47,422 nucleotides of DNA from Lachnospiraceae bacterium. GTDB lineage: Bacteria > Bacillota > Clostridia > Lachnospirales > Lachnospiraceae. The first letter of the stretch is position 1. Every line of letters begins with the position of its first letter. The translations under genes were made by a program, and so were the position numbers. The notes under the pieces were generated by a model. It had not been told where the DNA came from. It made no database searches and worked only from the letters and a program-made list of their open reading frames with translations. The stretch lies in NCBI GenBank assembly GCA_017396555.1, contig JAFQLS010000005.1, positions 1 through 47,422 of the forward strand, read 5' to 3'. Below, piece by piece: positions 1 through 8,690 of the stretch.

Positions 1-1
1 A

Positions 2-85
2 GCTTTGTTAGGTTTATTCTTTGTATTTTTAATAATATATCCTTTCCGAATAACACCAATAATTATATATAATATAGCATTTTAA
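2..85 (+). CDS. Possible 3' end of a membrane protein (partial)
   Basis: An open frame enters from the left edge and stops at TAA 83-85. Its 27 visible residues are strongly hydrophobic (LLGLFFVFLIIY followed by a short polar turn), which would suit the last transmembrane segment of a protein encoded outside the window. AT-rich DNA often gives such reading by chance, so this is weak. The rest of 1-370 shows no gene, only the terminator hairpin at 231-292. Confidence 0.2.
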   Translation, partial: ALLGLFFVFLIIYPFRITPIIIYNIAF

Positions 86-230
86 CTTTGTATTGTAAAT
101 ATATTTTTAGTATTTTTATTGTTTCCGTTGTTGCCAATGTTCGTAGAATCAACTATTCTTTTTGGCACTATGTTATATAGTTCTTTTTTTCTCTAATGTA
201 TGCCAACCGTAAGGGTGGTTTTATACAAAT

Positions 231-292
231 AAAAACGGAGGTAAAAGGCGTGAGTATGATAATCCATCATACACCCATATACCTCCACTTTT
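231..292 (-). terminator. Terminator of the ABC exporter operon, probably bidirectional
   Basis: GGAGGTA (237-243) pairs with TACCTCC (280-286), and an inner stem GTATGAT/ATCATAC (254-260/266-272) sits inside. On the minus strand the hairpin is followed by GTTTTTATTT; on the plus strand by CTTTTTG. It lies about 80 bases after the last permease gene. Confidence 0.7.
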
Positions 293-370
293 TGATATAT
301 AATATAACATATCATTATACACTATGTCAGGTTTTTTCATTACTGTATTTTTAATAGTATATATTTCTCT

Positions 371-1174
371 TTACGACCCACTACTCTTATAATGTCTTAT
401 ACTTATTCTCCAGAACACATAAGCAATCAAATATACCGCTACCCCTACTATAGGTGCAATATACATATAAATTTCATTATAATTGTCCATATCACTTTTT
501 CTTAGCAAATACTGTGCCGGAAAATAATTAACAAAAGCCAGCGGCACCACATATATCATAATAAACTGAATTATTTTATTAAAAATACTGATTGGATAAC
601 CGGAAAATTTTCTCATTCTCCAATACAATATCTCTCGCACACTATTAACCTCTGTAAAATAAAAATTAAGAGATGAAAAAATAATAAAAGTTCCACCCTG
701 CAATAATATTCCTCCAATAATTGCTCCGGTATAATAAATTATTGTATGCAAATCCCATACTATTCCCACTCTGTTAGCCGAAACAACAAACAATGTAATT
801 CCCATAACTCCATGTCCCATAGAAGCCATTACATCGGCATTGTTAAGTATTAATTGCAGTAAAATCCCCCTCGGTCTAAGTAACAATCTGTCTAACTTTC
901 CCTCTTTTATTACCCAGCTAAAATCTCGAAGATCAGCAAATAGAGACACTACAAATGCATAGGTAATATACATTATACTGAATAGGAATAACATTTCATT
1001 TACATTCCAGTCATTTAGCTTCCCAAACTTAAGAAGTGTCAGGTAAATAACTATTATGTTGGTAGATTCTCTTACAAATACTGCCAATGTTGTAATTATG
1101 GTATTAAGTCTATATTGAAGCCTTGCCCTAAAACTCATTTTTAAGGAATGCATCATCGTACAAATTTCTCCCAT
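371..1174 (-). CDS. ABC-2 type permease subunit (DUF990-like)
   Basis: A 267-residue polytopic membrane protein with about six hydrophobic segments and the ABC-2 inner-membrane fold pattern. The stretch FSWVIKEGKLDRLLLRPRG after the second segment is the loop typical of the DUF990 permease group. It is the last gene of a four-gene exporter cluster (two ATPases, two permeases). The start ATG has AAAGGAG nine bases upstream. The pairing with a second, different permease implies a heterodimeric membrane channel. The substrate cannot be read from the sequence; peptide, antibiotic or lipid-like compounds are all possible. Confidence 0.85.
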   Translation of the reverse strand: MGEICTMMHSLKMSFRARLQYRLNTIITTLAVFVRESTNIIVIYLTLLKFGKLNDWNVNEMLFLFSIMYITYAFVVSLFADLRDFSWVIKEGKLDRLLLRPRGILLQLILNNADVMASMGHGVMGITLFVVSANRVGIVWDLHTIIYYTGAIIGGILLQGGTFIIFSSLNFYFTEVNSVREILYWRMRKFSGYPISIFNKIIQFIMIYVVPLAFVNYFPAQYLLRKSDMDNYNEIYMYIAPIVGVAVYLIAYVFWRISIRHYKSSGS

Positions 1175-1208
1175 AAAATCAGTCTCCTTTTCTATTAATC
1201 AAATTCCA

Positions 1209-1997
1209 TCAGCCGCCCTGGATTACAAGCTTCTTTACACCCTTCTTCCAAAACAAATTAGCTATCAACATAAGTATCAATATCCATAGTATCTGGATTC
1301 CCATTCCCTTCAATATATCCATTCCGCTAAGTTCTCCAAGATAAATTCTTACCGGAGTAAAATAAATGGATTCAAAAGGAGTAAAGGCTATTATCCTACG
1401 TAAAGCAGAAGGCATAAACCATATTGGTATCATTGAACCTGATAAAATATTAACAAACACATTTTTAATTGTTATAATTCCCCACACACTTAAAAACCAG
1501 AAAGTCCATGTCTGTACAATAAAGCTTATCAGCCATAAAATTATGTATCCTAAAACCACACTAAGCAACATAAGCAATACATTTAACAACCCTGACGGCT
1601 TACAAAGTTCCGTATAAAAAATAGCAAAAATCACCGCAGGTATAAAATTAAAAATTACTTTAAACAAGCCTTCACCTGCATTTTCCGAAAACATCCTAAA
1701 TACAAAATTAACTGGTTTTAAAAACTCATTACATATACTACCTTCATTAACTCTCTTCTCCAAAAAGAACTCATCAAAATGAAAAGCATTAGAAAGACCA
1801 AGGGATATAACAAAATTAGTTGCAACCATACTAAGCGTAATTCCATCAACACTTGCTTCGTTTCCATACAATGCATTGTAAATACACAAATACACAATCA
1901 AACTAATTATCGTATCAAGAATTCCCATAAAAAATTCAAGTCGGTATGTCATTTTGTTTTGAAATTTCTTAATTGCAAATTCTACATAAGCTCTCAT
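1209..1997 (-). CDS. ABC-2 type permease subunit (second)
   Basis: A 262-residue polytopic membrane protein, same family as the neighbour downstream but clearly diverged (EKRVNEGSICNEFLKPVNF is the equivalent of the GKLDRLLLRP loop). I place the start at ATG 1997 rather than 2003: GGAGGG lies directly against the 2003 ATG but seven bases from 1997. The 1997 ATG overlaps the TGA of the ATPase gene upstream (ATGA), so the two are probably translationally coupled. Probable partner of the other permease in one exporter. Confidence 0.85.
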   Translation of the reverse strand: MRAYVEFAIKKFQNKMTYRLEFFMGILDTIISLIVYLCIYNALYGNEASVDGITLSMVATNFVISLGLSNAFHFDEFFLEKRVNEGSICNEFLKPVNFVFRMFSENAGEGLFKVIFNFIPAVIFAIFYTELCKPSGLLNVLLMLLSVVLGYIILWLISFIVQTWTFWFLSVWGIITIKNVFVNILSGSMIPIWFMPSALRRIIAFTPFESIYFTPVRIYLGELSGMDILKGMGIQILWILILMLIANLFWKKGVKKLVIQGG

Positions 1998-2956
1998 ACA
2001 CATCCCTCCAATGCAGGAAGTTTTATTCTTCCCTCATAAATATCTCTTATTATCCCATCAATTTCCGGCTCTATTATAGAAATATCTTTAATCCCAGATT
2101 TTGCAAACAGATTTTCCATCACAACATTCATAGGTGTTTCATTAACATTAAAGGTTTTTATTTCCTTTCTGCCATCCTCATATAATACCTCTATAGATTT
2201 GCAGTTTGCATATATATTTTTAATTTCAGAAATACTTCCGTCATACACTTTTTTGCCCGAATCTATAATTATAAGCCTGTCACAAACCTTTTCAATATCC
2301 TGCATATCGTGGGTCGTAAAAATTATGGTTGTTTCTTCCTTTTCGTTCATATATTTTACAAACTCTCTTATTTTTTCTTTAGCAACAACATCAAGACCGA
2401 TTGTAGGCTCATCAAAGAATACAATCTTAGGCGAATGTAACAGAGCTGCAACTATATCACCTCTCATCTTCTGCCCCAAAGAAAGCTGTCTTACCGGACG
2501 ATTAATGAATTCTTCCATATCAAGAAGCTTAATAAACTTCTCTAAATTCGCTTCATATTTTTCCTTTGGAATCTTGTAAATATATCTCATAAGTTCAAAG
2601 CTTTCTATCAAAGGCAAATCCCAATTAAGCTGCGATTTCTGTCCAAAAACAACTCCTATATCTTTAACATATTGCTTTCTTTGCTTAAATGGCACCAAAC
2701 CATTGCTCTTAACTTTCCCACCATCAGGATATAAAATTCCTGATAGCATCTTAATTGTGGTACTCTTTCCCGCACCGTTAGGACCTATAAAACCAACAAC
2801 CTCACCCCTCTTAATTGAAAAGCTTATATCATCAACAGCCTTCTTAATATCGTATTTTCTATGAAAAAGATTCTTTATGGTTGCCGCCATTCCTTTACTG
2901 CGAACAGGTATTTTATAGCATTTCTTTAAATTTCTTACTTCTATCATATTTTCCAT
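1994..2956 (-). CDS. ABC transporter ATPase, DrrA-like exporter type
   Basis: A 320-residue nucleotide-binding subunit. Walker A GPNGAGKST at about 58-66, signature LSLGQ at about 158-162, Walker B IVFFDEPTIGLD at about 178-189, then TTHDMQDIEKVCDR as the switch-histidine region. The C-terminal 80 residues form the accessory domain common in ABC-2 exporter ATPases. A longer reading frame exists upstream, but ATG 2956 follows AAAGGG and begins five bases after the stop of the preceding gene, so it is the likely start. It has the full catalytic set and presumably pairs with the degenerate ATPase upstream. Confidence 0.9.
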   Translation of the reverse strand: MENMIEVRNLKKCYKIPVRSKGMAATIKNLFHRKYDIKKAVDDISFSIKRGEVVGFIGPNGAGKSTTIKMLSGILYPDGGKVKSNGLVPFKQRKQYVKDIGVVFGQKSQLNWDLPLIESFELMRYIYKIPKEKYEANLEKFIKLLDMEEFINRPVRQLSLGQKMRGDIVAALLHSPKIVFFDEPTIGLDVVAKEKIREFVKYMNEKEETTIIFTTHDMQDIEKVCDRLIIIDSGKKVYDGSISEIKNIYANCKSIEVLYEDGRKEIKTFNVNETPMNVVMENLFAKSGIKDISIIEPEIDGIIRDIYEGRIKLPALEGCV

Positions 2957-2960
2957 ATTC

Positions 2961-3872
2961 TTATCCCTTTCTTTCATATACTTTTTTAATAACATCTTCA
3001 AGATCCGGTTCATGCAGCTTTATATTATAAACCTTACAATTTTCCATAACATGTTTAATTATCTGTGCCGTATCCACCTTGTTTTTTTCGTACTCTATTA
3101 TTATTTTTTCATTATCCATCTCAAATCTTTCAACAGGCAAATCTCCTAAATCCGGAACACTGCCATCTAATTGAATTTCCACCTTATTTAACGGAGCAAA
3201 TTCTTTTAAAATCCTATCAATGTCGCCATCGTATATAATTTGTCCCTTATCAATCACAATAATTCTATTGCATATCCTCTCCACCTCAGACAAATTATTG
3301 CTTGTATAAATGATTGTAGATTGGTTTTCTTCTTTGTAGCTTTCAAAATATTTCATAATCTTATGTTTGACTGAAACATCAAGACCAATCAGCGCTTCAT
3401 CAATCATTAAAAGATTAGGATTTGCAAGCAGACCATACACCAGCTCGCATCTCATTTTTTCTCCTAATGATAAATCCTTTGGTCTAAAAGATAAATAATT
3501 TCCTATGTCAAATACTTGTGATAAATTATCAAGTCTTAATTTCAGTTCCCCTTTATTTATTCCATACATTTTTGCTAAATTATCATAAGAATCTTTAACC
3601 GCCAAATCCTCCCACAATTGCGACTTAGTTCCTGATATGTAGGAGATGTTTTTTAGCTCTTCCCTGTTATCCACCAGATTCTCTACGCCATTAACTCTTA
3701 TAAAACCACTACTCGGTCTAAGCATCCCTGCAATTATGTTAAGAAGGGAGGTTTTTCCTGCACCATTCAAACCTATGATACCCACCTTTTCATTTTGAGA
3801 AATGTGAAATGTTATATCCCTCAAAATTTTTTTGCCCTTAATCTCTTTGTTAACATCCTTTAGCACAATCAT
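2961..3872 (-). CDS. ABC transporter ATPase, second of a heterodimer
   Basis: A 303-residue nucleotide-binding subunit. Walker A GLNGAGKTS at about 34-42, signature LSLGE at about 134-138, Walker B LLMIDEALIGLD at about 154-165. Two positions differ from consensus: A for P after the catalytic Glu, and SNNLSEVERI where a switch histidine (THD) is usual. This suggests one degenerate ATP site in a heterodimer with the neighbour. ATG 3872 is preceded by GAGGTG, and the promoter at 3903-3932 lies just upstream. Upstream in-frame codons belong to the terminator/promoter region and are not coding. Confidence 0.87.
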   Translation of the reverse strand: MIVLKDVNKEIKGKKILRDITFHISQNEKVGIIGLNGAGKTSLLNIIAGMLRPSSGFIRVNGVENLVDNREELKNISYISGTKSQLWEDLAVKDSYDNLAKMYGINKGELKLRLDNLSQVFDIGNYLSFRPKDLSLGEKMRCELVYGLLANPNLLMIDEALIGLDVSVKHKIMKYFESYKEENQSTIIYTSNNLSEVERICNRIIVIDKGQIIYDGDIDRILKEFAPLNKVEIQLDGSVPDLGDLPVERFEMDNEKIIIEYEKNKVDTAQIIKHVMENCKVYNIKLHEPDLEDVIKKVYERKG

Positions 3873-3902
3873 TTTTTCACCTCGCCTTAACTTGATGGAG
3901 TT

Positions 3903-3932
3903 TTTATAACATACAAAAATCCCACATGTCAA
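3903..3932 (-). promoter_or_regulatory. Sigma-A-like promoter of the ABC exporter operon, embedded in a terminator
   Basis: On the minus strand TTGACA (3927-3932) is 17 bases from TTATAA (3904-3909), or 18 from TATAAA (3903-3908) preceded by TG. Predicted start near 3897, 25 bases before the ATPase ATG. The -35 box occupies the loop of the terminator hairpin that ends the kinase gene. Confidence 0.7.
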
Positions 3933-3944
3933 CGCATGTGGGAT
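3911..3944 (-). terminator. Terminator of the two-component operon
   Basis: ATCCCACATG (3919-3928) pairs with CATGTGGGAT (3935-3944), loop of six, followed on the minus strand by TTTTTG. It separates the kinase gene from the ABC genes. Confidence 0.8.
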
Positions 3945-3953
3945 AAACAACAC

Positions 3954-4754
3954 TTATTCAGTGACAAACGACATACTAAGCATCACTCTTACTACAAACA
4001 TATCATCCTTTTCATATATGTCTATGTCACCGCCATATTTATCAGTTATAGCTTTGATTTGCCTAATTCCATAACCATGCCCCGGTTCATTCTTAGTTGA
4101 AATGAACTCCGGATTTTCCTCAATCACAGACTTATCGATACTGTTTCGAACCGTAATAACATCCATACCTTTGTAGGATTCAATACTTACCTCCACCTTT
4201 TTGCCCTGGGAGGCTAAAGACGCAGTTATTGCATTATCTAACATATTACTAAGAAGAGAAGAAAAATCCACACTCTCAATGTAGTCAAATGACAGATTTT
4301 CTATCTGCGCCTTAATCTCTATGCCATCTTCTTTTGCTTTCGAAAGCTTATTATTAATTATATAATTAAGAAGTGCATTTCCAACATTTACATATGTATA
4401 CATCTTGTTTAACTTATCTAAAATTTCTCCTACATAAATCCTTGCTTCATCAATTTTATTTTCTTCAATGTAAGAAAGCATTACCATAGTATGATTCTTC
4501 ATATCATGTTTCAGTCTACGGCTTTGCTCCTGAATTCTGCTAATCTCATTTGCCATTTCCTTTGCCATCCTGAAATCTTCTTTAATACTATCAAGCTGCT
4601 TATTCATATCTATGTTCTCTGCAATATATTTGGTCAACATTACATCTGCCTCAGCGTATTTTTTATTTATAGATTTTCTAAGCTTATTTTCTCTATATAA
4701 CAAAAACACAAGTAATATCACAATTATTGTCAGAATAATAATTAATATTTCCAT
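3954..4754 (-). CDS. Sensor-poor GHKL histidine kinase (AgrC/LytTR-partner type)
   Basis: A 266-residue kinase. Only one transmembrane helix (about 2-20), then a charged coiled-coil (21-80), the phospho-acceptor motif LKHDMKNH with His about 83, and a GHKL ATPase domain with SNMLDNAI (N box) and GHGYGI (G box). AgrC-type kinases normally have five to seven N-terminal helices; here no sensor domain exists, so the input must come from a partner protein or from inside the cell. It follows the response regulator by 31 bases and precedes an ABC exporter, a common layout for antimicrobial-peptide sensing and detoxification modules. Confidence 0.87.
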   Translation of the reverse strand: MEILIIILTIIVILLVFLLYRENKLRKSINKKYAEADVMLTKYIAENIDMNKQLDSIKEDFRMAKEMANEISRIQEQSRRLKHDMKNHTMVMLSYIEENKIDEARIYVGEILDKLNKMYTYVNVGNALLNYIINNKLSKAKEDGIEIKAQIENLSFDYIESVDFSSLLSNMLDNAITASLASQGKKVEVSIESYKGMDVITVRNSIDKSVIEENPEFISTKNEPGHGYGIRQIKAITDKYGGDIDIYEKDDMFVVRVMLSMSFVTE

Positions 4755-4785
4755 AGCTTATTGTCCTTCTCCTTGTAAAAAAATA

Positions 4786-5499
4786 TTAATTGCGAAGAAA
4801 TTCCAAAAGACTTCTTTTCACATTCTTTTCATAGCTTCTTCCAACAGGAATAGCAAATGTTTCTTCATTATTTACCAGCTCAAGTTGTCCATTTCCTAAT
4901 TTTGTAATGTAATTGCTATTTACAAGATAACCTTTATGCGACCTTATAAAACCTTTGTACTTCAGTTCCTGCTCTATTGCTGTCATAGTTTCCCTTATCT
5001 TAATCTCTTCTTTCTCTGTTTTAATGTTAAGATAGTTACCAAACGACTCTATATATATAATTTCATTAATAGGTATTCTTGTAATGTCCTGACCTTTTGT
5101 TACTGTAAGCTCCTGCTTTCTATCATTTAATTCATTTGCAATTCTTTTAACAAGTGCTTCCAATTCCTCATCTATATAGCTTTTACGAATAAAACCAAAT
5201 GGTCTGTATTCAAAAGTCTGGTATACAAGTGAATCATGACTTGTAACAAAAACAATCATAGTATTTAACTTATTTTTATTTATAAAACCTGCTATATCCA
5301 TACCCGAAAAATACGGCATATCTATATCTAAAAACAAGATATCTACATGATTATTCTCAAGATATTCCATAAGCTGTCTTGAATCACTCATTACAATACT
5401 CTCGTTAGGAATCTGCAACTTATTAAATTCATTTTTAATTTTATTGGAGATATCATTAAGTATTCTCTGTTCGTCATCACATATTACTATTTGGTACAT
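4786..5499 (-). CDS. LytTR-family response regulator
   Basis: A 237-residue regulator with a receiver domain (acidic pair D8-D9, phospho-acceptor D58 in LFLDIDMP, then VFVTSH) and a C-terminal LytTR DNA-binding domain (IYIESFGNYL, FIRSHKGYLVN, IPVGRSY). AgrA/VirR-like. Start ATG has AAAGGA seven bases upstream. It lies 25 bases behind the AAA ATPase gene with no room for a clear promoter, so both are probably on one mRNA. The obvious target to test is the promoter upstream of the ABC genes. Confidence 0.9.
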   Translation of the reverse strand: MYQIVICDDEQRILNDISNKIKNEFNKLQIPNESIVMSDSRQLMEYLENNHVDILFLDIDMPYFSGMDIAGFINKNKLNTMIVFVTSHDSLVYQTFEYRPFGFIRKSYIDEELEALVKRIANELNDRKQELTVTKGQDITRIPINEIIYIESFGNYLNIKTEKEEIKIRETMTAIEQELKYKGFIRSHKGYLVNSNYITKLGNGQLELVNNEETFAIPVGRSYEKNVKRSLLEFLRN

Positions 5500-5524
5500 T
5501 GAGATATTCCTTTCTTGTATATTT

Positions 5525-6802
5525 CTATGGTCCTAACGCTGTTATTGGAACAACATATACACCATCTTCTCGTCTGTATGCCATATTTGTCATTCCACAA
5601 ATCACACATAATACTTTCGGAGGATTATCTCCTTCTTTCTCCATTATACTACGAAGTTTCAATAATTCTGTTGCTGCAGCATCTACCTGATTAGCACCCA
5701 GCTTAATTTCAAAAGCCCCCCAGGTACCATCTGAAAATTCGACTACTGCATCCGCTTCATTATCTTTCTCATCTCTATAATGATATAATTTTGCTCCGTT
5801 ATATTCTGCATATATTTTCAAATCATGTTCACATAAATTTTCAAAAATAAAACCAAATGTATTTAAATCATTATAAAGCATATCTGGTGTTGCTGATAAT
5901 GCTGCTACTGCTAATGACGGATCAATATAATGTCTTTTTGCGGATTTTAATAATCTTCTAGATGAACGAAGATTAGTACTATATGCCGGCTGGTCATCTA
6001 TCAAAAACAATCGGTTCAATATATCCAAATAATCTGAAACAGTATTGGAATCCACAGTTATCTCATCCATTGCTCCCATATCTCTTCGCAATTTATTATT
6101 ACTTACAAGAGTGCTTTCATTTCTACCTAATGAACGAATCAATGACCAAACTTTTCTTGAGTCTCTTTTTATACCATCAACCTTATACATATCATCATCA
6201 ACGACTGCTTTTAGATATTCAGTAGCTAAATTACCACATATAGATTCCGGAGTATCTATATTCCCTGGCCACCCTCCTCTAACAGCATAATATATTAATC
6301 TTTTTAATTCTACATCGCCTGTTAACTGTGTTGTCAACTTATCATCAAATAATTCTCGCAAAGAAACCTTCCCAGTCGAATCTCCAATCTCAAAAAGCGA
6401 CATTGTTCCCATTCTTACTCTGCCAATTCTTGCAGTTCCACTATGCATAATCCCTTTATGATTTGGCGTTGCAGAACCTGTTAAAATGAACTTTCCCTTT
6501 TTGTTATCCTTATCAACTTCAAATCTTATAGCATCCCATATAGGTGGTACCTCTTGCCATTCATCAATCAAACGAGGATTATCACCTTTTAGAACCAAAT
6601 CAGGACTTATACTTGCCATTGTTCTTGTTTGAAAATTATTTGCTGGATCCCCTATAAATGCAGCACTTTCTGAACGGCTACGACCAGTCCATGTTTTTCC
6701 ACAATACTTTGGTCCCTCAATACAAACTGCGCCAAATATTTGCATATATTCATCAAATTGTTTTTCAATTAATCTCTTCTTATATCCATCAGGTGTTAAC
6801 AT
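5525..6802 (-). CDS. AAA ATPase with DUF4143 C-terminal domain
   Basis: A 425-residue protein. N-terminal AAA_14 domain: Walker A GPKYCGKT at about 30-37, Walker B-like PRLIDEWQEVP with the acidic pair near 80-81, sensor ILTGSATP. The C-terminal half carries the DUF4143 pattern (ADAVVEFSDGTWGAFEIKLG), which resembles a PD-(D/E)XK-like core. Function of the family is not established; members are often single or mobile-region genes. Start ATG 6802 is chosen over 6808 because AGGAGG (6809-6814) touches the 6808 ATG but is six bases from 6802. The gene has its own promoter and a triple 23-base repeat upstream. Confidence 0.85.
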   Translation of the reverse strand: MLTPDGYKKRLIEKQFDEYMQIFGAVCIEGPKYCGKTWTGRSRSESAAFIGDPANNFQTRTMASISPDLVLKGDNPRLIDEWQEVPPIWDAIRFEVDKDNKKGKFILTGSATPNHKGIMHSGTARIGRVRMGTMSLFEIGDSTGKVSLRELFDDKLTTQLTGDVELKRLIYYAVRGGWPGNIDTPESICGNLATEYLKAVVDDDMYKVDGIKRDSRKVWSLIRSLGRNESTLVSNNKLRRDMGAMDEITVDSNTVSDYLDILNRLFLIDDQPAYSTNLRSSRRLLKSAKRHYIDPSLAVAALSATPDMLYNDLNTFGFIFENLCEHDLKIYAEYNGAKLYHYRDEKDNEADAVVEFSDGTWGAFEIKLGANQVDAAATELLKLRSIMEKEGDNPPKVLCVICGMTNMAYRREDGVYVVPITALGP

Positions 6803-6825
6803 ACACATCCTCCTTTATAGTATAT

Positions 6826-6854
6826 AATATATATCTATTTTCCACATAAGTCAA
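6826..6854 (-). promoter_or_regulatory. Promoter of the AAA-ATPase/two-component operon
   Basis: Minus strand TTGACT (6849-6854), spacer of 17, TATATT (6826-6831). The ribosome site AGGAGG follows closely, so the 5' leader is very short. Confidence 0.6.
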
Positions 6855-6858
6855 TGTC

Positions 6859-6927
6859 ATTCAGTCGTTTTCGTTGTTTTTATTCAGTCATTTTCACTGT
6901 TTTCATTCAGTTATTTTCATTTTTTAC
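6859..6927. repeat. Three tandem 23-base repeats upstream of the ATPase promoter
   Basis: Imperfect units with period 23 start at 6859, 6882 and 6905, each beginning ATTCAGT and continuing with a TTTTC core. They abut the -35 box at 6854 on its upstream side. The rest of 6810-7042 contains the two divergent promoters and no gene. Confidence 0.75.
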
Positions 6928-6990
6928 CGATAATATTTATAGAATTCCCATTTATTAATATTTATATACACTCCTAAAGCCATTTTTATT

Positions 6991-7019
6991 TTGACATCCC
7001 TCACCCCAGATAATATAAT
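6991..7019 (+). promoter_or_regulatory. Consensus sigma-A promoter
   Basis: TTGACA (6991-6996), spacer exactly 17, TATAAT (7014-7019). Both boxes match consensus. It drives the metallophosphoesterase gene. Confidence 0.85.
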
Positions 7020-7057
7020 ATTCTTACAATATTAGCTTACGATTGGAGCAAATGATA

Positions 7058-8185
7058 ATGAACCCTTTAGTACTGATTTTACTAAGTGCTATGCTACTTG
7101 GAATGCTTGTTCTGATGGCATTTTACTATAACAAATTAATAATAAGATTTATTTCAATTTTCAATAATAAATCCAAATCCGATTACAGCAAGAAAATGAA
7201 TAATATCTTCAGACTTCTAAGCTTACTTATCGCTGGATGTACCATAGTTGTATTTAATATCGTGGGTATTACTTTAATGCATTATTTCTTCATATGCCTT
7301 GCTATAGAGACAATTAATAAATTGATTTGCATAATTATCAAAAACAAGGAATTAAAAATATGGACTTTGCTATACAAAAGTACAGCCATCCCTTTTCTCA
7401 TTGCCATAGGAATTGTAATCTACGGCTATATAAATATTCACAACATTGTACGAACCAGTTATACAATCCAAACAGATAAGCTTAGCACTGACTATAAGAT
7501 TATTCTTATAACAGATGTTCACTACGGAACAGTTCTTGACAAAGATGATATGGAAAATATTTGCCATAAGATTAGCAAGGAAAATGCAGACCTTATTATT
7601 CTTTGCGGTGATATAGTTGATGAACGAACTACTGCCGACCAGATGCACGAGGTTATTGAAACATTATCCACCCTTCAAAGCAAAGATGGAATTTATTTGG
7701 TAAATGGTAATCATGATTTACAGCAATACTCCTCCGACAAAGCCCTTAGCGATACGGAATATCTTACATTGGTTGACGAAAATGGTATTAATTACATAGA
7801 GGACGATGTGGTGGATATAAATGAAGAAATAACTTTAATCGGTAGGCAGGATTACTCGTATTCTGACAGAGCTGACATTAATACTCTAATGAAAAATATA
7901 GATAAGGACAAATATATTATTTGTGCAGATCATCAGCCAGTCAAATACAAAGACTCCAGTGATGCCGGAGTTGATTTAAATGTATCCGGGCATACACACG
8001 CAGGTCAAATTTATCCTGTTGGATATTTTATAAAATATGCGATGACAGCTGATTTATATTATGGTATAAAGGATGTAAATGGTATGACAGGTATCGTTTC
8101 ATCCGGAATGTGCGGTTGGGGATTTCCAGTCAGAACGCAGGAGCACTGTGAATATGTAGTAATTAATTTGGAAGCCTTAAAATAG
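7058..8185 (+). CDS. Membrane-anchored metallophosphoesterase
   Basis: A 375-residue protein. The N-terminal 130 residues hold about four hydrophobic helices; the rest is a calcineurin-like phosphoesterase with the metal-binding blocks DVHYG (about 152), CGDIVDE (about 182), GNHD (about 216) and SGHTHAGQ (about 310). It resembles YaeI-type phosphodiesterases, several of which act on lipid pyrophosphates or cyclic nucleotides; the substrate here is not known. ATG 7058 is nine bases from GGAG, ATG 7052 only three, so 7058 is preferred. It begins a plus-strand run ending with a polyprenyl-phosphate carrier, which would suit an envelope-lipid role. Confidence 0.85.
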   Translation: MNPLVLILLSAMLLGMLVLMAFYYNKLIIRFISIFNNKSKSDYSKKMNNIFRLLSLLIAGCTIVVFNIVGITLMHYFFICLAIETINKLICIIIKNKELKIWTLLYKSTAIPFLIAIGIVIYGYINIHNIVRTSYTIQTDKLSTDYKIILITDVHYGTVLDKDDMENICHKISKENADLIILCGDIVDERTTADQMHEVIETLSTLQSKDGIYLVNGNHDLQQYSSDKALSDTEYLTLVDENGINYIEDDVVDINEEITLIGRQDYSYSDRADINTLMKNIDKDKYIICADHQPVKYKDSSDAGVDLNVSGHTHAGQIYPVGYFIKYAMTADLYYGIKDVNGMTGIVSSGMCGWGFPVRTQEHCEYVVINLEALK

Positions 8186-8201
8186 GCGGAATGGAGTTTA
8201 G

Positions 8202-8600
8202 ATGACATTTAAGAAAAAAGGATTGCTTTGCCTAATAATTTCATTAGCTATCTTTTTCTCAGGAATCTATATGCAAAATGCAGAAGCAGATTCTTTATTT
8301 AGTGAGCACTTAAATGTCATTAATACCAAAACAGTCAACTTTCTTTCAAAGGAAACTACTACTAATACAGCTTGCACTGTTGAAGAAATTAATGGTCGTA
8401 ATACCACCTCAGCAATAGTTCTTTTAAAACGCAATTCATACGAAAGAAATCTCAGAAATTTCAGATTTGTTTTACAATCAGAAATCTTAGATAAAATATT
8501 TTCTTACTCGGATATCGTGGTAGAAAGGCGTGTCTTATTGCCTGAATATCACAACTTATCCATCTTAATGTATATCCACAATAAGGACGGAAAAAAATAA
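8202..8600 (+). CDS. Small exported protein of unknown function
   Basis: A 132-residue product with a basic N-terminus and one hydrophobic segment (LLCLIISLAIFFSGIYM) that could be a signal peptide cut near AEA-DS, or an anchor. The remaining 100 residues have no motif I recognise. The start lies 16 bases after the phosphoesterase stop and is preceded by a GGAG-like site, so the two are co-transcribed. A short hairpin with TCTTTTTG follows. Confidence 0.7.
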   Translation: MTFKKKGLLCLIISLAIFFSGIYMQNAEADSLFSEHLNVINTKTVNFLSKETTTNTACTVEEINGRNTTSAIVLLKRNSYERNLRNFRFVLQSEILDKIFSYSDIVVERRVLLPEYHNLSILMYIHNKDGKK

Positions 8601-8625
8601 TTTCAAGCATATTTAATAATGTCAG

Positions 8626-8647
8626 CCTATTTTAAATAGGTCTTTTT
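8626..8647 (+). terminator. Short terminator-like hairpin
   Basis: CCTATT (8626-8631) pairs with AATAGG (8635-8640), followed by TCTTTTTG. The stem is short, so partial read-through into the following genes is likely. Confidence 0.5.
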
Positions 8648-8690
8648 GTGATGAAAAAAATGAATATTTACAGAAAAGAGGTAATATAAT

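Noticed and set aside
1366-2185. Plus-strand ORFs of 70-86 codons opposite the permease and ATPase genes
   Set aside because: They lie antisense to well-supported ABC genes, have no ribosome sites and give low-complexity products.
6859-6927. CRISPR array
   Set aside because: The units are contiguous with no spacers and no cas genes are present.
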